Shown here: piece after piece, positions 19,191 through 27,608 of the stretch
How positions within the stretch are numbered: position 1 is the stretch's first letter
Layout: the number at the start of each line of letters is the position of its first letter
Origin: Phytopythium helicoides
Lineage: Eukaryota > Oomycota > Peronosporomycetes > Pythiales > Pythiaceae
Length of the DNA: 64,000 nucleotides
Assembly (NCBI GenBank): GCA_024867545.1
Contig: JANFNE010000071.1
Coordinates: 124,001 to 188,000, forward strand
Direction: 5' to 3'
Program-made: the position numbers and the translations under genes
The notes under the pieces: model-generated
What the model was told of the DNA's origin: nothing
Databases searched by the model: none
What the model saw: only the letters and a program-made list of their open reading frames with translations

Positions 19191-21101
19191 CGCGAGGAGC
19201 ACCTCATTCTTGAGGAAAATGTTCCTGGCTGCATTGACGTCACGATCGAGCACGAAACCACAAGACGGACACCAAAAGACACGCTGGGAAGTCATGTCGT
19301 GGTTGACTCTCCCACAGCGGGAGCAGGTCTTCGTCGTCCATTCCTCCTCACACTCAATCATCACTCCACCCGAGCGCGCCATCTTGTGCTCAAGAAGCTT
19401 CTTGAACCTATAGTGCGCCATCGTGAGCATCTTGCGCGTCGTCTGGCGCGAGAGTCGACGTTGCCGGGCGGTCATCTCTGACGTCCGGAAGCTGGGAAGT
19501 AGCACTTGATGATAGTTACTCGAGAGCCACGTAGTCACCTTGTGATGCATGTCGTCGACGATATTCCTCACACGCTGGAAGCCATTCGTCACGTGCTTGG
19601 AAAGACGATGCCGTCGCCGCTTGAAGCGCTTGCCACGTGCTCGTGCTCGTTTCGATATTGCGCGGTCTATCACTAGGCACCGCTTGAAGACTCGGTCGTC
19701 CGCGTCATGGACGCCAAGGGTCAAACCGCCTGGGTCGTAGATGGTAGCGAACGCTCGGACGCCCGGGTCGATCGCACACACTCGCGTCGAACGCGTTTGC
19801 TCGAACACCTTCTCGTGCGGGATGCAGAGGTAGACGCTGCCGTTTCTCATCCGTTGCAGGCGAACGTCATGCTGCGGGTCTTCGATCGGCTTGGTCGTGG
19901 GCATTCCTTCGTTCGTGGCAAAGCCAAAGTACCTCGGTAAGAAGCGCACGATCGTCCGATCACCCACGACCTGTATACCCTCTCTTGGCATCTGGACAGA
20001 GTTCGAGCGATCCGATATTGACTTGAACTTGAGCTCCGGCACGGAGACGTGCTGCTCCCCTGCTGCCACACGCTCAAAGAACTGTGCTCTTGACGACTCA
20101 ATCGCCTTGCGGAAGTCGTGGTACGCAGAGTTGATCACTACTGAAGGAGTCGTGAGGTGGTGTAGTGATAGGAACTGAGTCAATGTAGCCTTCGTCGCGA
20201 TAGGGTGGTATCTCGCGTACAGCTCGGGTCTACTGAAGCAGAAGCAGTCGAGCCGACCCCAACTCCCACCTGCACGTCGCTCCGCAAGTCTGCAGTCGAT
20301 CTTGAAGCTCTCGACCAGTTTGTTGTACACCGCGCGATGAGTCCAGAACGCCTTGTTGAGCAACAGCCGCTCCTCTCTCGTTGGGTACAACCTCATCTTG
20401 ATCGTTCCCATCATTGGCTCGGCATCGTCGAGCTTCTTCTTGGTCGCGCACGTGGCATCGAACGGGTAGACGTCCTGCTGGTCCGGTCGCCCCTTCACGT
20501 TGGTCACGCCGAACCACGACCGGTGATGCAGCAGATCTTGTGCTATTGGCGGAATCGTCGGGTTATCGTCGGTTGGAGGGTCCGCTGGAGAAGGCAGCCA
20601 TACCTGTCCGGCACGCGCAGCAATGTCGGCATTCCACCAAGGTGGATAGGCGATCCGAGGCCGCGGTGGGTTGGGGGCGGGCGGAGCTTGCTCGGGGACT
20701 CTCGGAGGCACGTTCGCTGCTGCCTCGTCACGGGCTGCTGGCTGAGCTTGACCGTGTGTTCTTGGGGTCGCGTTCGGGCCTGCTGCAACACTCCTCGCGA
20801 TCAAACGGGTGCAGTGGAGGTGCGGTTGGCCAGCATGTGGACGGATGGCAGCCGGTGGCGGGTCCACCTCTTGCAGGTGTTGCTGACGTTGCTGCTGTTG
20901 CTGTTGTCGCTGCTGTTGCTCGTGCTGTTGCTGACGCTCCTGCTGTGCTTGGAGGCGAGCACTGCGCCGTGGTCGGGAAGACGAAGACGCCGAGTCCGTG
21001 GCGTCAGTCGCCGGAGCAGACACTGGTGGTGGTCGCGGTCGTCGTGGCGCAGGCTCGCCGTTGTCTGCGCCGAGATCTCGCTGGCGCTTGGAGCGAGCCA
21101 T
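19188..21101 (-). CDS. Fanzor, eukaryotic TnpB-like RNA-guided endonuclease
   Basis: Intact single-exon protein of 637 residues, starting at the first ATG (MARSKRQRDL). Residues 1-190 are a disordered extension with basic clusters and a Gln-rich run (about 51-77), as in Fanzors that carry nuclear signals. Residue 234 onward (IKMRLYPTREERLLLNKAFW) is the typical TnpB/OrfB opening. The RuvC-I motif is CAIDPGVRAFATIYD with Asp445. The usual RuvC-II glutamate position reads VLLPSF (Pro536), whereas a glutamate cluster occurs about 47-51 residues later (MIECEEEWTTKTCSRCG, 581-596). This displaced glutamate is a known Fanzor hallmark. A CxxC...CxxC zinc ribbon (Cys593, 596, 611, 614) and RuvC-III DRDVNAARNIF (619-629) follow. 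Expected role: DNA cleavage guided by the RNA encoded just downstream. Probably of the Fanzor2 type, close to IS607 TnpB. All motifs are present and there is no frameshift. Confidence 0.9.
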   Translation of the reverse strand: MARSKRQRDLGADNGEPAPRRPRPPPVSAPATDATDSASSSSRPRRSARLQAQQERQQQHEQQQRQQQQQQRQQHLQEVDPPPAAIRPHAGQPHLHCTRLIARSVAAGPNATPRTHGQAQPAARDEAAANVPPRVPEQAPPAPNPPRPRIAYPPWWNADIAARAGQVWLPSPADPPTDDNPTIPPIAQDLLHHRSWFGVTNVKGRPDQQDVYPFDATCATKKKLDDAEPMMGTIKMRLYPTREERLLLNKAFWTHRAVYNKLVESFKIDCRLAERRAGGSWGRLDCFCFSRPELYARYHPIATKATLTQFLSLHHLTTPSVVINSAYHDFRKAIESSRAQFFERVAAGEQHVSVPELKFKSISDRSNSVQMPREGIQVVGDRTIVRFLPRYFGFATNEGMPTTKPIEDPQHDVRLQRMRNGSVYLCIPHEKVFEQTRSTRVCAIDPGVRAFATIYDPGGLTLGVHDADDRVFKRCLVIDRAISKRARARGKRFKRRRHRLSKHVTNGFQRVRNIVDDMHHKVTTWLSSNYHQVLLPSFRTSEMTARQRRLSRQTTRKMLTMAHYRFKKLLEHKMARSGGVMIECEEEWTTKTCSRCGRVNHDMTSQRVFWCPSCGFVLDRDVNAARNIFLKNEVLLA

Positions 21102-21120
21102 GGCTGGTTGCCAGCGGATC

Positions 21121-21131
21121 CGCAAATGAGC
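21121..21131 (-). promoter_or_regulatory. Oomycete initiator-like site before Fanzor
   Basis: On the minus strand GCTCATTTGCG lies 20-30 bases upstream of the ATG. It matches the oomycete initiator core (GCTCATTYYN), suggesting that the gene is read by the host polymerase II machinery. Confidence 0.5.
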
Positions 21132-21204
21132 AGCGAACGACTGAGGGGAGTCGAATGGCTCGCCATTGTCGATCGTGCAAGTTGAAGTTCAATTGTCTGG
21201 ACAT

Positions 21205-24067
21205 GTCATTCCTCCTCTTTTACATACAAATCCTTTTGGCATCCTGTTAAAATAGGCGGGGTGACGTCCTCATCGCTCTAAATCAGTTACACATCGAAGG
21301 ATGACAACGTTTGCCGTTGTAGATAACGATCTTCAATCTGCGATAGCAAAGCGGTAGCACGTCATTTCGCCTCAGCAACCGTCAAGGAGAAGGTTTATGC
21401 TTTGTAGCTAGACCAAGTGGCGCATTTCCTCTACCGGACGCACAGCGTTCGCATTCGCGCACATGAATGCAATACCAACACCTCCACCAAGATCAAAGCT
21501 TTCTCCCACAGTTCCAGCATGCGCTCATTGCTCAGAGAGTGGCGTCTCGATCCGAGTGGCTAGCTGATGATGATGCTGGCAGCTGCAGCGACTTGTATTC
21601 GAACTTGGGAGCTGGCAGGAACTTCGACTTGGCCAGGACTTGGCCCAGGACTTGGAACTACTTGCAGCTCCAAGCGAGAGCGCGGTGCCACCTGGGCTAA
21701 GCCATCAACAAAGGCGACGAGCGCCGGAAGAGTCACCAATGCAACGCTGCAGCCACCTCTCGCGCCACGGAAACGCGTCGTCAGCCTCATCTACTGCGTC
21801 CTCGTGATTCCAACTCCTGCGCTCAAGATGTCAAAGCTAAGGCTCCCGAGTCCCTGCTACTCTTCGTCATTCTACTGTCGGTGGAGCTGAATGCTATGCT
21901 AGAGCCAATACCATCGCTACTTCGTTAGACAAAATCATGACATTGAGGTCACCTAGAGCGAGCAAGCATGACGATTTCATGTTGTGAGCATAGAAGAACA
22001 GATAACAACAGACAACACACCAGCTCCCACTTAAACTCTTCGGCGTGAAGACGTTGGTGTACTACTCGCCACTGTATGAGCGTTTTGTACGCAGTTGATC
22101 TGTAGTGGCAGTAACATCAGCATCAGTATCAAAGTACCGAGAGAAGTGGCTATATGTGTTTACATCTGGCCTACTTATCATTGCTTCTCGCGGTTGGACA
22201 CGAGGATAAAGGCTGGACCAGCAAGCTATATTGAAATGCTTTGTTCGCCGCCTGATTCTCGGAAACTCGAACAACTTACTTCGAGTGCGTGATCGACTAG
22301 TCAATACGCATTGGCTAGTTGTCAGCCCACTCGAGCACATACCAACTCGCATTGTTGTAGAAGCAGATCAAGGCAGAGATGCCGCTTTTACCAAGCAGCA
22401 GATCGCGAATCCGTCTGTGGTAGTCATTTGTCGGCTTTTGCTGCTCATCACACCCTCACGCAAGCCTCTATCGGCAGTACAATTCACTGAACCACCTCTG
22501 ATCCCCATGGTTGAACGCTGCTAGACCTCCTCGGTCTATCTTGCATCTCAATCGTTGAGCAACCTTTCCAACAGACAGCATTTCCCATACGCATGTAAGT
22601 ACTCACGCTTGCTTGAACCTCCTTGGGTCATTGGGTCATTTCCTCCATCGCTCAGCCATTGGTCAAAACAAAATTATATCTCCTTCATTGGTTTAAAAGG
22701 AAGTAATTTCACCCAATCCAAAGCGTCACGTCGTTTTTAGCTTCTTGGCTCCCATCGCCGAATCAAAAGCACGTGAACTGCATGCGATAGTCTCTGCATG
22801 GTACATTTGTTTCTCATTAACATGGAGTGCAAGGAGCCCAGCAAGGGACCGAGGGCCATGAAGACTGCATAGGCGACTCAAAGACGCTGCTAGAGTCCTC
22901 GGACGTTGAAGGCTTGCCGAGAGCTCAATGGCCGTGTCGAGGATTCCAATGCAAACTCCAAAGCTCTCTACAGAGTCGCTTCACCGAGAAGCCTGAACTG
23001 AGAGGTGCCTGAACTGAGAGGTGCCTGATGGTGAACGTTTGTTATTAGGGTTTGTTTGGGCAGTGAGTTTGCTTTATGCACGAAAGACGTCAACGCCGTT
23101 ATATTGGCTGTTGTGTCTAGTGATGATAAGTTTTCAGTTGTGGCAGCGGTCGAGGTCCGCCTCATTGGGCTGGTATTGGAGCAGCGTGATGTCAATAATC
23201 ACGCCATGATGTGTCTAAAGATCGACGACGATCTCACCAGTGATCGGTGAGATATTAGCCTCTGCCTCTCACTGCTTGCATTGCATTCTGGTCAAGAACT
23301 TGTGCACGATCACACTAGATCACTCCCTCCTGACCAACCTGCCACCTCTTTACAGCATTCGATCGCTAACGCCTTTGAGGTGGCTAGTGGTCGCCAAAAC
23401 GATATCGCGTCTTGGCGTCCTGAACGCGTCGCCAGAACTACCAGCCTTGATCTTGTATGCTCCTGGCTTGCTCCAGATTGTAATAGGATAGCGAAACTGA
23501 ACAGCTTCGCCACTTGTCAAGATGCACTTCAGCTGAACTCCTCCTGGCATTCACTTCAACCTCATCCTTTTAACAAAACTATTTCAACCAATTGAAAGGA
23601 TCTTATTCTTCAATTTTCAGCCAATCACTAGTGATGAGTGACGTATGTGACGTCGTGAGGGCGTCCACCGCCATTGGCCACGCACAAAGGTGACGAGAAG
23701 CTCTTTCGCGTTCATTGCGGTGCTCACGACTCGATCACGTGGCAGTCGCCGTGCACCTCTAAGCTCCTGACATTGCGCCGGTGCTCGTTGTCCGTACACT
23801 CATCTCGCTGGTGGTGCAGTCAGCGGTGCATCAATCCTATAGACTCGAAAGGAGACCAGATCCACTGGAGCAAACGCCATCAGTGGATGTCGTTAGCTGC
23901 TCGATGACGTCGCGGTGCAGGTCTTGAGCTCTTCAAATCGTGTTGGATGCGGATCAAAAGGAAGACTTTACATGGCGATCAGGGTCACCACTGGCGATTT
24001 GACTGGCACACTCGACGGACACTGTCAGCTAGTCGCAGCTGCGCAATGTGCAGTCTCGGAGGCCCGG
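21205..24067. other. Gene-poor intergenic region (2.9 kb)
   Basis: AT-richer than the surrounding genes. It has only short overlapping frames with no motifs, and no recombinase-like frame that could partner Fanzor. A short tandem repeat lies at 22991-23022. Confidence 0.5.
22991..23022. repeat. Two perfect tandem copies of a 16-mer
   Basis: GCCTGAACTGAGAGGT is repeated exactly at 22991-23006 and 23007-23022, followed by a partial third unit (GCCTGA). Confidence 0.9.
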
Positions 24068-24083
24068 GCTCACTTCCGAATCT
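24068..24083 (+). promoter_or_regulatory. Inr/FPR-like core promoter of the FBT transporter
   Basis: GCTCACTTCCGAATCT fits the oomycete initiator and lies 10-25 bases before the ATG at 24093. Transcription starting here gives a very short leader and rules out any upstream start in the same frame. Confidence 0.55.
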
Positions 24084-24092
24084 GCGGCCTCC

Positions 24093-25802
24093 ATGGCGCC
24101 TGCCCAAGCCTTCCAGCTACAAGACCGCGCGTCCAGCGACGTCCACCACCAGCCGACGCCGTCTCCAGGCTCCTACGCGGCGCTCAAGTCGCCTGCGGGC
24201 CTCGAAAGCGGTCATGGCGCTGGGGTTTACGAAGGCGGAGCGCTGCGGCCTGCCAACGGCCCAATCTCCATCTACAACTGGAAGAACCTTGGCATGGCGG
24301 GCCATCTCGCGGGCGTTGGCGTCGTCTACGGCACCATCACGAGCGTCATCTACTCGGTGCTCAACAACTACCTCCACATGTCGACGACGCTTGTGGCGAC
24401 GGCCACGGCGCTCGTCACCTTCCCGCGCGCGCTGCGAGTCTTCACGGGCATGCTGACGGACCGCGTCCCCATCTTCGGCTACCGTCGTCGCCCGTACATG
24501 GTGCTCGGCTGGACGCTGTCGTTCGTGTCGTGCCTGCTCATGGCTGCGATCCCACTCGGCGACCCGTACTACACGGACGCGTCGCTGCAAGACGTGAGCG
24601 TCGCTGACATGACGCCGGAGCAGCTCGCGACCATTAACGAGGATGCGCCAAACAGCGGTATCAAGCTCATCATCCTCATGATGATCGCCAACTTCGGCAT
24701 TGTCATGGGCTACAGCGGCTTCAACGGCGTGCTGGTGGATGTTTCGCAGCGCGAGCCCGAGCACCTGCGAGGCACGGCCATGGGCGACGCCACGGTTGTG
24801 CACTACGTGTTTGCCATCGTATCGTCCTTCATGACGGGCATCGGCTTGAACGGAGTCGACTACGGTGGATCTTTCTCCTGGACGCTCGGCTTCAACAACA
24901 TCATGTGGATCTGCGCAGCCGCGTCACTTGTCACCATGCCGTTCTCGCTCTACTGCGTCCAAGAGCCCAAGGTCGACAGCGTCCCCGAGAAGTCGGTGTG
25001 GATTTTCCTCTACGAGCTGCTCCAGAAGCGCCACATCTACCGCTTTGTGGCGTTCTGCTTCTTCTACAACGTGTTCTCCATCTTTACGGTGACGGCCTCG
25101 AGTGCCATTCAGAGCGACTGGGCTCACGTCGAGCCGCTCAACAGCGGCATCGCCAACATGCTGACGTCGGTGCTGACAGTGGCTGGCGCATGGACGGCAA
25201 AGAAGTATGGCCTCGGATGGGACTGGCGGTATGCCGTTGTGGTTTGCCAGATTGTCGTCGTTGTCGTCGATGTGTTCCCGACCTTCCTGACGATCTGGGA
25301 TGTGTACCGCAGCCAGTGGCTCTGGCTCGGTGTCCCCCTTCTTGAGAAGGTACCCAGTGCCGCCATTGGCTTCATCACGGGTCTGTTTGCGTTCGAGCTC
25401 ATGGACGCCGATGGATACGAGGCAACTATCTTGGGCCTGACGGTCACAACGCAAGAGGTTGGTCAGCCGTTCGCGACCGTGCTCACCAAGACCGTCGACG
25501 GCTACTTTGACGTCGAGCGCACCTTCATCGAGCAAGACAACACCCACGTGCGCACGCAGGTGTCGTACGTGTACATCATTATGTACGCTATCAACCTGCT
25601 GTCGCTCGTCTTCATCGTGTACCTCCCGCGTCAGAAGGCGGAGCTGCGCGCCATGGAGCAGTCTGGCCGTCGCAGCCGCTTCTGGGGCACTGTCACGGTC
25701 GTGTACCTCCTGTTCTCGCTGGCGTGGACGCTCATGACCAACATCTTGAGTTTGTTCGACTCGACGAGCTGTCTGCGCATCGCCGGCGGCAGTGGCTGCT
25801 AG
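24093..25802 (+). CDS. Folate-biopterin transporter (FBT/BT1) family MFS protein
   Basis: 569-residue polytopic membrane protein with about twelve hydrophobic segments. The diagnostic FBT/BT1 loop is visible between helices 2 and 3 as TDRVPIFGYRRRPYMVLGW. The early segment (NLGMAGHLAGVGVVYGTITS) and the central NFGIVMGYSGFNGVLVDV also match the family. Oomycetes carry many FBT paralogues, expected to move folates, pterins or related solutes across the plasma membrane or an organelle membrane. The specific substrate is not predictable. The N terminus is a 50-60 residue hydrophilic extension and the C terminus ends just after the last helix. The start at 24093 (MAPAQAF) is the first ATG of the frame and sits just after an initiator. 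Intact, single exon. Confidence 0.87.
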   Translation: MAPAQAFQLQDRASSDVHHQPTPSPGSYAALKSPAGLESGHGAGVYEGGALRPANGPISIYNWKNLGMAGHLAGVGVVYGTITSVIYSVLNNYLHMSTTLVATATALVTFPRALRVFTGMLTDRVPIFGYRRRPYMVLGWTLSFVSCLLMAAIPLGDPYYTDASLQDVSVADMTPEQLATINEDAPNSGIKLIILMMIANFGIVMGYSGFNGVLVDVSQREPEHLRGTAMGDATVVHYVFAIVSSFMTGIGLNGVDYGGSFSWTLGFNNIMWICAAASLVTMPFSLYCVQEPKVDSVPEKSVWIFLYELLQKRHIYRFVAFCFFYNVFSIFTVTASSAIQSDWAHVEPLNSGIANMLTSVLTVAGAWTAKKYGLGWDWRYAVVVCQIVVVVVDVFPTFLTIWDVYRSQWLWLGVPLLEKVPSAAIGFITGLFAFELMDADGYEATILGLTVTTQEVGQPFATVLTKTVDGYFDVERTFIEQDNTHVRTQVSYVYIIMYAINLLSLVFIVYLPRQKAELRAMEQSGRRSRFWGTVTVVYLLFSLAWTLMTNILSLFDSTSCLRIAGGSGC

Positions 25803-25890
25803 AGTAGCATGAGGAGGAGCGACCAAGACATTTGTATAACGCAACGCGAAATGATCATGTTCATGTGCTGTCCAGAGCTGCTCTCGACGC

Positions 25891-26277
25891 TCACGCGTCC
25901 TCGTCCGAGTCGTCGCTGCTGTCGGAGTAGTCGCTGCTGTCCGAGTAGTCGCTGCTGTCCGAGTCGCTGTAGTCGGCGAGCTCGGCGTATGGGTTGGGGT
26001 AGGGGCACGGGAACTTCTCGTTCTCGGGCCGGTCGTCCGATCCCGCGGAGCTCTTGGTCTCGCAGTAGCCGTGCGAGTAGTTGAGCCGCACGCACGTGCC
26101 ATCGGCACACGGGTACACGCTGGGGTCCACGCAGTTGTTGTAGGCGCAGCGGCCGCCCATGGGCGTCACGTAGAACTTGTCGTGCGTGATGCGCAGGTGG
26201 ATGGCTGCCTGCTGCTCTGCTGTGGCGATGGCGACGGCCGCGACGGCCAGAGCTCCGAGTACCTTGAGGACTGCCAT
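25891..26277 (-). CDS. Small secreted acidic Cys-containing protein
   Basis: 128 residues with a clear signal peptide (MAVLKVLGALAVAAVAIATA, cleavage near residue 20). Next come about 65 residues with six cysteines (GRCAYNNC, PCADGTC, GYC, PCPYP) and a tail of about 30 residues made almost only of Ser, Asp and Tyr in a DYSDSSDYSDSSD pattern. The protein has no recognised domain and no RxLR motif. A secreted cell-surface, mineral-binding or apoplastic effector-type role is possible. The start (26277) is chosen because translation there gives the signal peptide directly; an in-frame extension upstream would bury it. The gene is convergent with the FBT transporter, with 88 bases between the stops. 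Confidence 0.65.
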   Translation of the reverse strand: MAVLKVLGALAVAAVAIATAEQQAAIHLRITHDKFYVTPMGGRCAYNNCVDPSVYPCADGTCVRLNYSHGYCETKSSAGSDDRPENEKFPCPYPNPYAELADYSDSDSSDYSDSSDYSDSSDDSDEDA

Positions 26278-26803
26278 AATGAGCTGTGAGCTGCCTGGGG
26301 GGAGTTGCTTGAGGGGCTTGGAGTGAGTTGGCGAGTGACGCATGCGGTGGTGGTGGCTGGATCGCGCATGAGCTGCTGGAGTGGCGTACATGAAAAGACC
26401 AGATGCGCAGCTGACGAGGGAACAGCATGCAGATCTTGTTGGATTCTTGAAGCGACATGATGAAGGCGACGGGAACGTCCTTGGAAGGCTCCATCATGAT
26501 CATGGAGGTGATCAATTGGCGAAGCTGCCGGCAGTCAACAAATGCTGGATAGAGTTGGTGGAACGATGGAGACGGCGCAGACGGCTGGGAATCGAAGCAA
26601 CAAATGAGACCTAGCTGCTCGCATGGACTCAAGTGAGGGACGAGTTGGGTTGTGCTGTTTCAAGCCCTCTGCATGGTTGTGCCCTGAACGTTTAGAAGCC
26701 CCTGGTGGCGGGAGTTGTCGAGTGGATACACGAAATGCATTACGAGCAAGCCAACTGGTCTTGGAGGGGTTTGTACACTACCGCTGGCCATGGTCATCTT
26801 CGA
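26278..26803. other. Intergenic (0.5 kb)
   Basis: This is the upstream region of the secreted-protein gene and the 3' side of the PDZ-like gene. An initiator-like ACTCACTCC lies around 26315-26325 on the minus strand. Nothing else was recognised. Confidence 0.4.
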
Positions 26804-27457
26804 TCAACTCAACGTGACGGACATGGCGGCCGCGATCGCGAGTCCTGCTGCAGCGGCAGCCGCCTTGGCGCTTTGGCTCTTGGATCGCTGGCGCTGAAAA
26901 TTGGGATCTTGAGCTGCCGATGCAGTCTGCTGCTCCCTTGAGACTTGGTCCCCCTGTACCTGTTGGAAGCGGAGCAGACACGGCTTCGGCAGCTTCAGCA
27001 GCAGTTGGTGCAGCTCGTCCATCTCGAGGTACCTGACCGGGCGGTCGTTCACGCTCAGCAGCTCGAAGCTGGTGTCTCCGGACACCCCGAGCTTTGCAAT
27101 TGGACTCTGCGGGTCCAGGGAGCTCACGACCACCGGCATCGGCTTCTTCTCGAACTGCAGCTCCACCAGCTGCCCAGGCACGTTGTGGAGGCTCGCCATC
27201 GTCGCCATGGCGTCCTCCAAGTTGTCTCCGCGGAGTTCCAGGCCGCTCGCGCGCAGCAACACGTCGCCGACCTCGACGCCCAAACGAGACGACCGGACGA
27301 CGACCACACGGCTCGAGAGCGCGTCCGCGCTTAAGGAGACTCCCAGCGGGCCCTCGGGGCCCCACTGGACCTCGTAGAAGGCGTCGTCGGAGCGCTGGGG
27401 CTGCGCCAGCGACAGCCCAAGCGGCTGACCTGCCCACCAGAAGTCGACGCTTGCCAT
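26804..27457 (-). CDS. PDZ-like repeat protein with hydrophobic C terminus
   Basis: 217 residues. Two PDZ-like segments are seen. One spans about residues 30-105, with GPLGVSLSADALSSRVVVV and VEVGDVLLRASGLELRG; the second spans about 108-170, with MPVVVSSLDPQSPIAKLGV and FELLSVNDRPVRYLEM. Both show the carboxylate-loop-like start and the 'GD.L..VN' turn of PDZ folds. After a Gln/Ser-rich linker the last 25 residues are Ala-rich and hydrophobic (AAAAAAGLAIAAAMSVTLS) and could be a tail anchor. A scaffold protein is likely; partners are unknown. The first ATG at 27457 (MASVDFWW) is used. It is divergent from the long gene starting at 27609, with 151 bases between start codons. Confidence 0.65.
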   Translation of the reverse strand: MASVDFWWAGQPLGLSLAQPQRSDDAFYEVQWGPEGPLGVSLSADALSSRVVVVRSSRLGVEVGDVLLRASGLELRGDNLEDAMATMASLHNVPGQLVELQFEKKPMPVVVSSLDPQSPIAKLGVSGDTSFELLSVNDRPVRYLEMDELHQLLLKLPKPCLLRFQQVQGDQVSREQQTASAAQDPNFQRQRSKSQSAKAAAAAAGLAIAAAMSVTLS

Positions 27458-27608
27458 CACTAGTCAGAATGGACGTTAGGGTGAGTTATAACGATGCGAT
27501 ACGGTTGGACCAATGGAAGGTTGAAACAGTTGGGGTTTGGCCAATCATAGAGGAGGGACGCGAAACGACGCGACGCTGGAGCGACATGGCTACACTTTGG
27601 CGACGGCC
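27458..27608. promoter_or_regulatory. Compact bidirectional promoter with two CCAAT boxes
   Basis: Only 151 bases separate two divergent start codons. CCAAT occurs at 27510-27514 and CCAATCA at 27541-27547. The region is AT-richer than either gene. Confidence 0.5.

Larger units (their letters stand above)
19062..21131 (-). mobile_element. Fanzor-bearing element (boundaries undefined)
   Basis: Minimal extent covering the Fanzor promoter, gene and 3' hairpins. No terminal inverted repeats, target duplication or companion transposase or recombinase gene were found within several kilobases on either side. It may be an immobile remnant, a non-autonomous IS607-like unit without inverted repeats, or a domesticated single gene. 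Confidence 0.45.

Noticed and set aside
21176..21204. Purine-rich GAGGAGGA followed by ATG on the minus strand upstream of Fanzor, resembling a bacterial ribosome binding site
   Set aside because: The frame is short and out of frame with Fanzor, and the eukaryotic context makes a Shine-Dalgarno role implausible; a chance match.
24924..26108. 394-codon open frame antisense to the FBT transporter
   Set aside because: It mirrors the GC-rich coding strand, is dominated by Arg/Thr/Ala/His repeats, and the opposite strand holds a clear transporter.
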